Assembly (NCBI RefSeq): GCF_900112185.1
Contig: NZ_FOKP01000022.1
Location: forward strand, 46,818-110,817
Source of the DNA: Allobosea sp. CRIB-10
Lineage (GTDB): Bacteria > Pseudomonadota > Alphaproteobacteria > Rhizobiales > Beijerinckiaceae
Direction of reading: 5' to 3'
DNA: 64,000 nt
The translations under genes and the position numbers were made by a program. The notes beneath the pieces are model-generated. The model was given only the letters and a program-made list of their open reading frames with translations. It was not told the DNA's origin and ran no database searches. Position 1 is the first letter of the stretch. Each line of letters begins with the position of its first letter. This document shows positions 43,182-51,168 of the stretch, in pieces.

Positions 43182-44180
43182 TCAGATCGTCAGCACGATC
43201 TTGCCGATGTGGGCGTTGCTCTCCATCAGCGCGTGCGCTTGTGCCGCTTGCGCCAGCGGGAAGCGGGCATGGATCACCGGCTTGCAGCGCCCCTCGGTCA
43301 ATAGCGGCCAGACCTTCTCCTCGAGCTCGCGTGCGATTCCCGCCTTCTCGGCGATCGTGCGCGGGCGCAGGGTCGAGCCGGTATGGGTCAGCCGCTTCAG
43401 CATCAGGCGGCTGAAATTGACCTCGGCCTTCGGGCCGTTGAGGAAGGCGATCTGGACGATGCGGCCGCTCTCGGCAGCGGCCTCGTAATTGCGGTTGATG
43501 TAGTCGCCGCCGACCATGTCGAGGATCAGGTCGACGCCGCGCCCGCCGGTCGCGGTCTTGGCCGCGGCGACGAAATCCTCGGTGCGGTAGTTGACGGCGT
43601 GGTCGGCGCCGAGCTCGCGGCAGGCGGCGCATTTGTCATCTGATCCGGCGGTTGCCAGCACGGTCGCGCCAAAAGCCTTGGCGAGCTGGATCGCGGTGGT
43701 GCCGATGCCCGAGGTGCCGCCATGCACCATGAAGCTCTCGCCCTTTTTCAGGCCGCCGCGCTGGAAGACATTGGTCCAGACGGTGAAAAAGGTCTCGGGG
43801 AGCGCGCCGGCCTCCTCAAGCGACAGTCCGGACGGGATCGGCAGGGCGTTGTCTTCATGAACCACGGCATATTGCGCATAGCCACCGCCGGCGACGAGGG
43901 CGCAGACCTGATCGCCGACCTCATAGCGCGAGACGCCCTCGCCAAGCGCGACGATGCGGCCGGCGAATTCGAGGCCGGGAATGTCGGAAGCGCCTGGCGG
44001 GGGAGCGTACCCGCCCATGCGCTGCAAGACGTCGGGCCGGTTGACGCCGGCGACCGCGACATGGGCCAGGAGTTGGCCGGGGCCGGGCTGCGGCACCGGA
44101 CGCTGCTGGGGTTTCAGCACATCCGGGCCGCCGGGGGCCTCGAAGCCGATGGCGGTCATGGTCTGGGGCAGGGCAGTCAT
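43182..44180 (-). CDS. NAD(P)H-quinone oxidoreductase (PIG3 family, zinc-independent MDR)
   Basis: A 332-residue quinone oxidoreductase. It has the motifs VNRPDVLQRMGGYAPPPG and MVHGGTSGIGTTAIQLAK (NADPH fold), and no structural zinc cysteines. The PIG3 group reduces quinones using NADPH. It starts at 44180. Confidence 0.88.
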   Translation of the reverse strand: MTALPQTMTAIGFEAPGGPDVLKPQQRPVPQPGPGQLLAHVAVAGVNRPDVLQRMGGYAPPPGASDIPGLEFAGRIVALGEGVSRYEVGDQVCALVAGGGYAQYAVVHEDNALPIPSGLSLEEAGALPETFFTVWTNVFQRGGLKKGESFMVHGGTSGIGTTAIQLAKAFGATVLATAGSDDKCAACRELGADHAVNYRTEDFVAAAKTATGGRGVDLILDMVGGDYINRNYEAAAESGRIVQIAFLNGPKAEVNFSRLMLKRLTHTGSTLRPRTIAEKAGIARELEEKVWPLLTEGRCKPVIHARFPLAQAAQAHALMESNAHIGKIVLTI

Positions 44181-44255
44181 GGGCGTCTCCTCGCCTGTGG
44201 TGCTGGCGTTGTGCTGCGATTAAGCTCGCACGTCCGGAGGATGCAAGGCGAGGCT

Positions 44256-44456
44256 ATGATGGCTGGATTTCTCGACGACGACCGCCCGGCACCGAAGCGG
44301 GCCCATGAGATCGGGCAGGATCTGTCTCAGCTCTCGGTTGCCGAACTCAGCGAACGGATCGTGCTGCTGGAAGCGGAGATCGAACGCTTGAAGGAAGCCC
44401 GTGAGAAGAAGTCGGCCTCACGCTCGGCTGCCGACGCCTTTTTCAAGAAGGCCTGA
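44256..44456 (+). CDS. DUF1192 small protein
   Basis: A 66-residue protein with the DUF1192 core LSVAELSERIVLLEAEIERL and a lysine-rich tail. DUF1192 proteins are found almost only in alphaproteobacteria; function is unknown. A second in-frame ATG at 44259 is an equal start candidate. Confidence 0.85.
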   Translation: MMAGFLDDDRPAPKRAHEIGQDLSQLSVAELSERIVLLEAEIERLKEAREKKSASRSAADAFFKKA

Positions 44457-44548
44457 GGCGACATCGCGGCCGTCAACAGGTGTCGCGGGTGCCGCGGCAA
44501 TTTTGGAACGACTGAGTCCTTCCCGCCACGCGACAAGATGCGCCAGTA

Positions 44549-44566
44549 GATGAACGGATATTCATC
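44549..44566. repeat. Inverted repeat in the 299-base gap 44457-44755
   Basis: GATGAA-CGGATA-TTCATC. The gap otherwise shows no gene I can support; it carries GC-rich sequence and the ribosome-binding region of the next ORF. Confidence 0.4.
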
Positions 44567-44755
44567 TTCGCATTGCGGGCCGATGCGCCTATCCTGAGGC
44601 CGTGGACAGAAGGCGGCCGAATGCCGCCCGCCCGCGCCGACGCAACGTCTCGGCCGGGGCCGCTTCCGACAATGACAGCAGGTGGAAACGAGGCCGAGCG
44701 ACAGCGGGACGCTGTCCGCGGCTGCACGCCTGCTCCTGAGATAGGAGACAAGACG

Positions 44756-45052
44756 ATGCGCTTCATCGCGCTCGCCATGGCCTTGCTCGCGGTCACGCCG
44801 GCCATCGCCGTAGAGGATACCGCCCGGATCGGGCTGCGCGAGGACGGCGGCAAGCCGCTCGCCGCCTTCCAGTTCCGCTGGCCGCAGACCGTCGTGATCA
44901 TGCAGGCGCCGGTCACCCTGCTCGGCGGCCACAGTATCGAGATCAGGCGCGAGATCGCCCCCAGTGTCAGCCTCGGCGGCACCTATCGCTATTCGCTCGG
45001 CGAGCGTTTCCTCAGCGAGCGCTTCGGCCTGAAGCTGACGGTGACGCGCTGA
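44756..45052 (+). CDS. Small secreted hypothetical protein
   Basis: A 98-residue protein with a signal peptide (MRFIALAMALLAVTPAIAVE) and a mature domain of about 78 residues rich in beta-strand pattern. The ATG at 44756 follows AGGAGA. I do not recognise the family. A stop-to-CtrA-box distance of 51 bases separates it from the next regulatory region. Confidence 0.6.
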   Translation: MRFIALAMALLAVTPAIAVEDTARIGLREDGGKPLAAFQFRWPQTVVIMQAPVTLLGGHSIEIRREIAPSVSLGGTYRYSLGERFLSERFGLKLTVTR

Positions 45053-45103
45053 CGAAATCGACTGCGTCAGGATCGTTCGAATTTGTCGCATTTTCGGGCG
45101 GCG

Positions 45104-45119
45104 TTAACGGCCGCTTAAC
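45104..45119 (+). promoter_or_regulatory. Perfect CtrA box (TTAA-N7-TTAAC)
   Basis: TTAACGGCCGCTTAAC matches the full CtrA consensus. Its centre lies about 30 bases before the predicted transcription start near 45142, overlapping the -35 region, with a -10-like TATGAAT at 45130-45136. This is the usual place for a CtrA-activated promoter. It precedes the three-hairpin RNA and rcdA. Confidence 0.75.
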
Positions 45120-45139
45120 GATTCCAAAGTATGAATCGC

Positions 45140-45236
45140 ATCATCCAGTTTGTCTGGATGTCGAGTGGCTCCTGCCCACTCTGTTTGACGCCTCCCTGTT
45201 GACCTTCGAGCCGCCTTCGGGGCGGCTCTTTTTTTG
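45140..45236 (+). ncRNA. Candidate CtrA-controlled small RNA upstream of rcdA
   Basis: Within the 363-base gap 45053-45415, three hairpins follow each other: CATCCAG-TTTGT-CTGGATG (45142-45160), GAGTGG-CTCCTGC-CCACTC (45163-45181) and a terminator GAGCCGCC-TTCGG-GGCGGCTC plus seven T (45208-45235). The second loop and the linker (GCCTCCCTG) are CU-rich like anti-Shine-Dalgarno motifs of trans-acting RNAs. No ORF of note lies inside. It could instead be an attenuated leader of rcdA. I do not recognise the family. Confidence 0.6.
45208..45236 (+). terminator. Strong intrinsic terminator ending the candidate RNA
   Basis: Perfect 8-base stem with TTCGG loop and a seven-T run. The transcript from the CtrA box would end here; rcdA starts 180 bases further on. 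Confidence 0.85.
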
Positions 45237-45300
45237 GTCTGGTGCCCGGTTCATCCGCCCGAGCGGGGCGTCGCCGGAGCGGACCATCGCACCGTTAACC

Positions 45301-45316
45301 TTAACGACACGTTACC
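45301..45316 (+). promoter_or_regulatory. Second CtrA-like box before rcdA
   Basis: TTAACGACACGTTACC fits TTAA-N7-TTAAC with one mismatch, and an extra TTAA half-site (45295-45298) touches it. It lies 100 bases before the rcdA ATG, downstream of the terminator, so it could drive rcdA itself. Confidence 0.55.
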
Positions 45317-45415
45317 ACGGCGCCGACAAGCTCATGGCGTTATCCTTGCGATGTCCCGGCCAGTTCGGCGTCGCGTCTCTCGATCGCACGCCGCTGTACC
45401 GATTGGAGACATGGG

Positions 45416-45943
45416 ATGACCGATCTGACGATGCTGAGGCCCGAGGCCGAGGACGGCGCGATCTCGTTCGCGCGCGGCTTCGTCAAGTCGGACGCGTTCA
45501 TGCAGCTGTTCCGCGAGGGGATGGGGCTGGTCGAGGCGACCGCTTCCTATCTCGACGGGGACGGCCGAGCCGAATCGGCGGCGCTACCGCGCGAGGTCTC
45601 GCTGACCTATGCGACGGAGAGCATGCGCCTGACGACGCGGCTGATGCAGATCGCCTCCTGGCTGCTGGTTCAGCGCGCCGTCGCCGAGGGCGAGATGAGC
45701 GCCGAGCAGGCGCGCAACGAGCACAACAAGGTCCGCATCGCCGAGCCGATGCTGCAGCCGACGAGCGTCGAGGCGGCGCGCCTGCCGCAGCGCCTGCGCG
45801 ACCTGATCGGCCACTCGATCCGCCTGCAGGAACGCATCCGCAATCTCGACGCGCAGATGTCGGGCGCTATCCGGCCCGCCGCGGCGAATCCGGTGCGAGG
45901 CCAGATCGAGAGCCTGCAGGCCCGGCTCGGCCTGCTGCGCTGA
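45416..45943 (+). CDS. rcdA: RcdA-like regulator of CtrA degradation (DUF1465)
   Basis: A 175-residue helical protein of DUF1465, whose Caulobacter member RcdA is an adaptor bringing CtrA to the ClpXP protease with CpdR and PopA. The family core FREGMGLVEATASYLDG and TTRLMQIASWLLVQRAV are visible. The ATG is at 45416. CtrA boxes upstream suggest the target regulates its own degradation factor. Confidence 0.85.
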   Translation: MTDLTMLRPEAEDGAISFARGFVKSDAFMQLFREGMGLVEATASYLDGDGRAESAALPREVSLTYATESMRLTTRLMQIASWLLVQRAVAEGEMSAEQARNEHNKVRIAEPMLQPTSVEAARLPQRLRDLIGHSIRLQERIRNLDAQMSGAIRPAAANPVRGQIESLQARLGLLR

Positions 45944-45955
45944 TCGACTTGGCGC

Positions 45956-45980
45956 GATGCTCGGGCCTGGCGCGAGCATC
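45956..45980 (+). terminator. Possible terminator hairpin after rcdA
   Basis: GATGCTCG, 9-base loop, CGAGCATC, 13 bases after the rcdA stop. There is no T-run, so it may be only a stabilising hairpin. Confidence 0.35.
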
Positions 45981-46021
45981 TCAGGCCGAATGAGGCTCTC
46001 AAAGCGCCTCTTCGTCATGAG

Positions 46022-46055
46022 ATTCTCGGGTCTGCGCTTCGCTTCGCCCGAGAAT
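46022..46055. repeat. ATTCTCGGG...CCCGAGAAT dispersed repeat
   Basis: Perfect 9-base arms around TCTGCGCTTCGCTTCG. The GTCATTCTCGGGCGAAGC-type unit is a common intergenic repeat in Hyphomicrobiales. Confidence 0.6.
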
Positions 46056-46095
46056 GACGAGAAGCCCGACCGCGGCGTATCGTCGCCACCAATGC

Positions 46096-46125
46096 AAAAA
46101 GCCCGGCCGCGAGGCCGGGCTTTTC
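46096..46125 (-). terminator. Rho-independent terminator of rpmE
   Basis: AAAAAGCCCGGCC-GCGA-GGCCGGGCTTTT: a perfect stem flanked by A- and T-runs, working on both strands. It lies 42 bases after the rpmE stop. Confidence 0.85.
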
Positions 46126-46166
46126 TGTCGTGCTCGCAGGCCCGAAAGGGCCGCGAAACCCAAGAA

Positions 46167-46400
46167 TTACTTCTTGCCGAGGGCGCCCAGCGCGCCGAAA
46201 CGCGAGTTGAAGCGCGAGACGCGGCCGCCGCGGTCCAGCATGTGCTGGGTGCCGCCGGTCCAGGCCGGGTGGGTCTTCGGGTCGATGTCGAGGTTGAGGG
46301 TGTCACCCTCCTTGCCCAGCGTCGAACGCGTGAAGTATTCGGTGCCATCGGTCATGACGACCTTGATGGTGTGGTAGTCGGGATGAATGCCGGTCTTCAT
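46167..46400 (-). CDS. rpmE: 50S ribosomal protein L31
   Basis: A 77-residue L31: starts MKTGIHPDYHTIKVVMTDG and contains THPAWTGGTQHMLD and a FNSRFG region. It lacks the zinc-binding cysteines, as in the C-minus form typical of alphaproteobacteria. It is divergent from the ABC exporter. Confidence 0.95.
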   Translation of the reverse strand: MKTGIHPDYHTIKVVMTDGTEYFTRSTLGKEGDTLNLDIDPKTHPAWTGGTQHMLDRGGRVSRFNSRFGALGALGKK

Positions 46401-46538
46401 GGCGAAATCCTCAATTCGAAAAGCGGGTGGCCGGAACTGGGCGCACATCGCCGGCTCTTCGAACAATTCGTATGAGCCTGTCGTGAAGTCGGGTGCCCAT
46501 AGCGCAGCCGCGGCGGCGGTGCAAGCTTTTCAGGACGA

Positions 46539-48323
46539 GTGAGCGTGGCAAACGAGAACAAAGAAGACCAAAAGGCGCGGCCGGATTTCACGGCACTGCG
46601 CTCGTTCTGGCCCTATGCTATGGCCCAGAAGCAGCGGATCGCCTTCGCGCTCGTCGCCCTTATCGTTGCTTCGCTCGCGACGCTGGCGCTGCCGATGGCG
46701 GTCAGGCGCGTCATCGATGTCGGCTTCTCCGGCGGCGAGCAGCAGCTGGCCAACTCCTATTTCGCCCTGCTGATCGGCGTCGTCGCCGTGCTGGCGCTGG
46801 CGAGCTCGTTCCGCTTCTACCTGGTGATGACGGTCGGCGAGCGCGTCGTCTCGCAATTGCGGGCCGACGTCTTCGCGCATCTGACCAAGCTCGAGCCCGC
46901 CTTCTTCGATGCCAGCCGGGCCGGGGACCTGGTCTCGCGCCTGACCGCCGACACCACCCAGATCAAGTCGACCTTCGCCTCGACCGCCTCGATCGCGCTG
47001 CGCAACGGCATCATGTTCCTCGGCGCGCTGGCGCTGATGATCGCGACCAGCCCGCAGCTCTCGGCGATCGTGATCGGCGCGATCCCGCTGGTCGTGCTGC
47101 CGCTGGTCTTCTCCGGCCGCAGCGTCCGCAAGCGCGCCCGCGCGGCGCAGGACCGGCTCGCCGACGCCTCCGCCTTCGCCTCCGAGGCGATCGGCGCGAT
47201 CCGGACGATGCAATCCTTCGGTGCGGAGCGCGCGACGGCAGCGCGCTTCCAGGGCGCCTCGGACGGCGCCTATGACGCCTCGCGCGATGCGACGCGCTCG
47301 CGCGCCTGGCTCTCCGGCATCGCGATCTTCCTGGTCTCGGCCAGCGTCGTGCTGGTGCTCTGGGTCGGCGCGACCGAGGTTTTCGCCGGGCGGATGAGCG
47401 GCGGACGCCTGTCGCAATTCGTGCTCTACGCGGTGCTGGCGGCAAGCTCGCTCGGCCAGCTATCCGAGGTCTATGGCGACATCTCGGCGGCGGCCGGCGC
47501 CGCCGGACGGCTCGGTGAGATCCTCGCGACGAAACCGGCGATCGCCGCGCCGCCGCATCCGAAGGCGCTGCCGACACCGCCGGTCGGCGCGCTCGCCTTC
47601 GAGGGCGTCTCCTTCCGCTATCCCGGGCGAAGCAATCTCGCGCTCGCCGATCTCGACCTTGCGATCAGACCGGGCGAGCGGGTCGCGCTGGTCGGCCCGT
47701 CAGGCGCCGGCAAGAGCACGGTGCTGCAATTGGCGCTGCGCTTCTACGACCCCTTCGCCGGGCGTGTCGTCGTCGACGGCGTCGCCGGGCCGGAGGCCGA
47801 TCCGACCGAGTGGCGCAGCCGCTTCGCGCTGGTGCCGCAGGAGCCGACCGTGTTCGGCGTTTCGGTCGCCGACAACATCGCCTATGGCCGCCCCGGGGCG
47901 AGCCGCGCGCAGATCGAGGACGCTGCTCAGCTCGCCGCCGCCGACGGCTTCATCCGGGCTCTGCCCGATGGCTACGACACCATCATCGGCGAGCGCGGCG
48001 TCACCTTGTCGGGCGGCCAGCGCCAGCGCCTCGCCATCGCCCGGGCCGTGCTGAAGGACGCGCCGATCCTGCTGCTGGACGAAGCGACCTCAGCGCTCGA
48101 TTCGGAGAGCGAGCGCGCCGTGCAGGACGCGCTCGACCGGTTGATGCAGGGGCGGACCACGCTGGTCGTCGCGCACCGCCTTGCCACCATTCTCTCCGCC
48201 GACCGCATCCTGGTGATGGAGGACGGCCGGGTGGTCGAGGAGGGCACCCACGCCGCCCTGGTCGCCAAGGGCGGGCTCTATGCGCGCCTCGCGGCGCTGC
48301 AGTTCGGGCTGGAGGCGGCGTAG
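46539..48323 (+). CDS. ABC exporter, fused membrane and ATPase domains (ABCB/MsbA-like)
   Basis: A 594-residue half-transporter: six membrane helices in residues 20-310, then the ATPase with GPSGAGKST, LSGGQRQR and ILLLDEATSALD. It exports lipids or hydrophobic compounds as a dimer. It starts with GTG at 46539 (or GTG 46545, which has a better AGGACGAG sequence). Next to rpmE, as often seen in Hyphomicrobiales. Confidence 0.9.
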   Translation: MSVANENKEDQKARPDFTALRSFWPYAMAQKQRIAFALVALIVASLATLALPMAVRRVIDVGFSGGEQQLANSYFALLIGVVAVLALASSFRFYLVMTVGERVVSQLRADVFAHLTKLEPAFFDASRAGDLVSRLTADTTQIKSTFASTASIALRNGIMFLGALALMIATSPQLSAIVIGAIPLVVLPLVFSGRSVRKRARAAQDRLADASAFASEAIGAIRTMQSFGAERATAARFQGASDGAYDASRDATRSRAWLSGIAIFLVSASVVLVLWVGATEVFAGRMSGGRLSQFVLYAVLAASSLGQLSEVYGDISAAAGAAGRLGEILATKPAIAAPPHPKALPTPPVGALAFEGVSFRYPGRSNLALADLDLAIRPGERVALVGPSGAGKSTVLQLALRFYDPFAGRVVVDGVAGPEADPTEWRSRFALVPQEPTVFGVSVADNIAYGRPGASRAQIEDAAQLAAADGFIRALPDGYDTIIGERGVTLSGGQRQRLAIARAVLKDAPILLLDEATSALDSESERAVQDALDRLMQGRTTLVVAHRLATILSADRILVMEDGRVVEEGTHAALVAKGGLYARLAALQFGLEAA

Positions 48324-48370
48324 GCTCATCTCCCCGGGGATGCCGCTGCGAAACGCGGCTCGCATGTGCT

Positions 48371-48413
48371 CCTCCCTTCCCCCCTGTGGGGAGGGAAGGG
48401 GATGGGGGGTGGG
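48371..48413. repeat. CTCCCC(N)GGGGAG repeat, copy 2
   Basis: CTCCCTTCCCCCC-TGT-GGGGAGGGAAGGGG, inverted relative to copy 3 at 48485-48521. The 376-base stretch 48324-48699 has no gene; it holds this pair and the next repeat. Confidence 0.75.
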
Positions 48414-48484
48414 GGGCGAGCGACTGAGCGAGCGGAGACTTGTAGAAGCGGATCGGCCTGGTTTGCGGCGAATTCGCTCCGACT

Positions 48485-48521
48485 TTCCCCCCACCCCTGC
48501 CCCTCCCCGCAAGGGTAGGGG
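48485..48521. repeat. CTCCCC(N)GGGGAG repeat, copy 3
   Basis: CCCCACCCCTGCCCCTCC then CCGCAAGGGTAGGGG. It forms, with copy 2, a larger inverted arrangement. Confidence 0.75.
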
Positions 48522-48591
48522 TTCTCTGCGCCTCTCCCGGTTTCGCAGAGGAATCCACGAGGGCTTAAAGCAGATTTCAACCTGACGAACC

Positions 48592-48691
48592 CGTCATTAC
48601 GAGGAGCAAAGCGACGAACCAATCTAGAAGGACTGGGTGGTACGCGTCAGCTCAATCCTCCTGGATCGCTTCGCTGCGCTCGCAATGACTG
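48592..48691. repeat. CGTCATTACGAG...CGCAATGAC inverted dispersed repeat
   Basis: Imperfect arms: CGTCATTACGAGGAGCAAAG on the left and the complement of GCTGCGCTCGCAATGAC on the right, about 100 bases overall. Units with GTCATTGCGAGCGCAGCGAAGC are common intergenic repeats in this order. Confidence 0.7.
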
Positions 48692-48699
48692 ACAAGGCT

Positions 48700-49230
48700 T
48701 TAGGCCGGGACGTAGGTCAACCTGATCACGTCCTTGCCGATCCGATCGTCGGCGACGAGGCGGAGCTGCGGACGTGGGCCGGCGAAGAACGGCATGCCGC
48801 GCCCGAGCACGATCGGGTGGAGATAGAGCCGATACTCGTCGATGAGACCCGCGTCGGTGAGGCTCTGCGCCAGTTCCGGCCCGGAAACGCTGATCTCCCC
48901 AGTGAGTCGGGTTTTCAGGCCACGGACTACGGTTTCGACGTCTTCGGCAACGAGCGCGACATCCGGTCCGACCGACTTCAGCGAGCGTGACGCCACCCAT
49001 TTTGGCAGGCGCCGCCAGGCCGCCGCGAATTCGCGCTGCTCCTTGGTCCATTCGGGGCGGTCTTCGTCCCAATAGCGCATGGTCTCGTACATGCGGCGGC
49101 CATACACGCTGCCGGCCAAACAGCGCACGTGCTCAGTCCAGTGGCGGAAAAGCGCGGTATCGGGCTCTGATGCCTGGAGGTCGACATAGCCGTCCAGCGA
49201 CAGATTCATTCCGAAGACGAGCTTCGCCAT
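48700..49230 (-). CDS. Dihydrofolate reductase-fold (RibD C-terminal) protein
   Basis: A 176-residue RibD_C-domain protein with the SLDGYV motif near residue 12 and GPELAQSLTDAGLIDEYRL. Such proteins are NADPH-binding reductases of unknown substrate. It is divergent from the ArsR/VOC operon, 145 bases apart, and may share its operator. Confidence 0.82.
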   Translation of the reverse strand: MAKLVFGMNLSLDGYVDLQASEPDTALFRHWTEHVRCLAGSVYGRRMYETMRYWDEDRPEWTKEQREFAAAWRRLPKWVASRSLKSVGPDVALVAEDVETVVRGLKTRLTGEISVSGPELAQSLTDAGLIDEYRLYLHPIVLGRGMPFFAGPRPQLRLVADDRIGKDVIRLTYVPA

Positions 49231-49324
49231 GCTGCAAAATCTCCAGTGCAGCGTCAGGATAGCGCTAACGCTCCGCGGATGTGACAGGAGGCAAGATCAG
49301 CTGCCAGTGACGCCGACGCCCTCA

Positions 49325-49348
49325 TCATGCAACCGTATTATTGCATGA
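49325..49348. promoter_or_regulatory. ArsR-type operator
   Basis: TCATGCAA-CCGTATTA-TTGCATGA, perfect 8-base arms, 27 bases before the arsR-family ATG. Typical of autorepression by ArsR-family proteins. Confidence 0.65.
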
Positions 49349-49375
49349 CAAGAGCCGACGTGCTAGCAACGTCCC

Positions 49376-49720
49376 ATGGATCTCGACCTTCTGTTCCGGG
49401 CGCTGGCTGATCCGACGCGCCGGCGCATGCTGGACGAGCTCGCCGAGCGTGACGGCCAGACGCTGTTCGAATTGCATGTCCGCCTGGTCAGCTGGCACGG
49501 GGCGAGCCTGTCGCGGCAGGCGCTGTCGAAGCATCTGCAGGTGCTGGAGGAGGCCGGCCTGCTGCGAACCGAATGGCGCTGGCGCAGCAAGCATCATTTC
49601 TTGGAACGCTCGCCGCTGCGCCGGATGTGGGATGTCTGGATGCGGCCACTGGCCGAGCCGCCGGAGAAGGAGACGGGCGATGCCGATCAAGATCGTCGTG
49701 ACGAGCGTGCTGGTCGATGA
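49376..49720 (+). CDS. ArsR-family winged-helix regulator
   Basis: A 114-residue repressor: ALADPTRRRMLDELAER and the recognition helix SLSRQALSKHLQVLEEAGL. It has no metal-binding cysteine pair, so it responds to something other than arsenite. It overlaps the VOC gene by 41 bases; this pairing (ArsR plus VOC or START domain) is common. Confidence 0.88.
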   Translation: MDLDLLFRALADPTRRRMLDELAERDGQTLFELHVRLVSWHGASLSRQALSKHLQVLEEAGLLRTEWRWRSKHHFLERSPLRRMWDVWMRPLAEPPEKETGDADQDRRDERAGR

Positions 49721-50072
49721 CCAGGAGAAGGCGCTGCGCTTCTACCGCGACATTCTCGGCTTCGAGCTGAAGCACGACATCCCGATGGGCCAGCATCGCT
49801 GGCTCACCCTGACCTCAGCAGGCGATCCCGACGGCGTCGAGCTGCTGCTCGAGCCGGACGAGCATCCGGCGGCGAAGCCGTGGAAGACCGCGCTCGTCGC
49901 CGACGGCATCCCGGCGACCTCCTTCGGGGTCGAGGATGTCCATGCCGAGCACAAGAGGCTTTCTGCGCTCGGCGTCGCCTTCACCCAGCCGCCGGTCCAT
50001 CTCGGCCCGGTCACGACAGCGGTGTTCGACGACACTTGCGGCAACCTGATCCAGATCGCCCAGCGGCATTGA
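49680..50072 (+). CDS. VOC-family protein (glyoxalase/bleomycin resistance type)
   Basis: A 130-residue two-module VOC protein: VLVDDQEKALRFYRDILGF at the start and FDDTCGNLIQI at the end. It may be a dioxygenase- or lyase-like metalloenzyme or a binding protein. The ATG lies inside the ArsR-family gene, so they are co-translated. Confidence 0.87.
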   Translation: MPIKIVVTSVLVDDQEKALRFYRDILGFELKHDIPMGQHRWLTLTSAGDPDGVELLLEPDEHPAAKPWKTALVADGIPATSFGVEDVHAEHKRLSALGVAFTQPPVHLGPVTTAVFDDTCGNLIQIAQRH

Positions 50073-50096
50073 GGCGCGCCGCCAGGAAAAGTTCTC

Positions 50097-51116
50097 TCAC
50101 CGCTCGGTGATCTTGAACTCGATGCGGCGGTTGCGGCGCCAGGCGTCGTCATTGTTGGCGACGTCGAGGGGCTGGAACTCGCCGAAGCCGGTCGCTGCGA
50201 TGCGGTCGGCGGGAATCCCCTTGCTGACCAGGTACTCGACCACGGCGACGGCGCGCGCCGTCGACAGGCTCCAGTTCGACGGGAATTGCGGCGAACGGAT
50301 CGGCCGGTTGTCGGTGTGGCCATCGACGCGCAGGATCCAGGGAAGGTCCGGCGGCATCTCGCGGGCGAGATCGGCGATGATCGCTCCGAGCTTGTCGAGC
50401 TCGCCGCGACCTTCCGGCTTCAGCACGGCCTGGCCGGCATCGAAGAACACCTCGGACTGGAAAACGAAGCGGTCGCCGACGACACGGATGTCGGGCCTAG
50501 TGCCGAGCACCTGGCGCAGGCGGCCGAAGAAGTCGGAGCGGTAGCGTGCCAGCTCCTGCACGCGCTGGGCCAGCGCGACATTGAGGCGCGAGCCGAGTTC
50601 GGAGATGCGCGCCTGCGATTCCTTATCCTTGGCCTCGGAGGCGGCGATCGCCTCCTCCAGCGCGGCGAGCTGGCGGCGCATGGCGACGATCTGCTGGTTG
50701 ACCAATTCGACGGTGGCTTGCGCCTTGGCGGAGAGCTGTTTTTCGGCGTCGAGCGCCTTCTGTGTGTCGGCCAACTGGCCCACAGCATTGTTGCTGGCGG
50801 CGCCGTCGAGCAGGCCCTGCACGCGGGTGCGCTCGGCCTGCTCGCTGGCGAGCGAAGACTGCAGCAAGGCGAGCGAATCCTTCGCCTCCTTGCCGGTCGC
50901 ACGCTCGAGGGCGAGCAGGTCTGTGAGCTCGGAGATCTGGCGGTTGAGCCGATCGAGCACCGTGTCGCGGCCGGAGATCTCCTGCGACAGGAAGAACTGG
51001 CCGAGGACGAAGACCGAGAGCAGGAAGACGATGCCGATCAGCATCGTCGAGAGCGCGTCGACGAAGCCCGGCCAGAAATTGACCTCTTCCCGGCGATGCG
51101 AGCGCGACAGGGCCAT
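50097..51116 (-). CDS. OmpA/MotB-like peptidoglycan-binding protein
   Basis: A 339-residue protein: a short cytoplasmic N-terminus (RREEVNFWPGFVDALSTML), one membrane helix, a long coiled coil (residues 60-200) and a C-terminal OmpA domain (RVDGHTDNRPI, NWSLSTARAVAVVEYL). It is the MotB-like partner of the ExbB-type protein upstream, together a proton-driven complex. No flagellar gene is near. Confidence 0.85.
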   Translation of the reverse strand: MALSRSHRREEVNFWPGFVDALSTMLIGIVFLLSVFVLGQFFLSQEISGRDTVLDRLNRQISELTDLLALERATGKEAKDSLALLQSSLASEQAERTRVQGLLDGAASNNAVGQLADTQKALDAEKQLSAKAQATVELVNQQIVAMRRQLAALEEAIAASEAKDKESQARISELGSRLNVALAQRVQELARYRSDFFGRLRQVLGTRPDIRVVGDRFVFQSEVFFDAGQAVLKPEGRGELDKLGAIIADLAREMPPDLPWILRVDGHTDNRPIRSPQFPSNWSLSTARAVAVVEYLVSKGIPADRIAATGFGEFQPLDVANNDDAWRRNRRIEFKITER

Positions 51117-51168
51117 GCTCAGCCTTTCCAGCGATCAGCGCCTGCGATGCCGCAGCACCATGGCAGGC

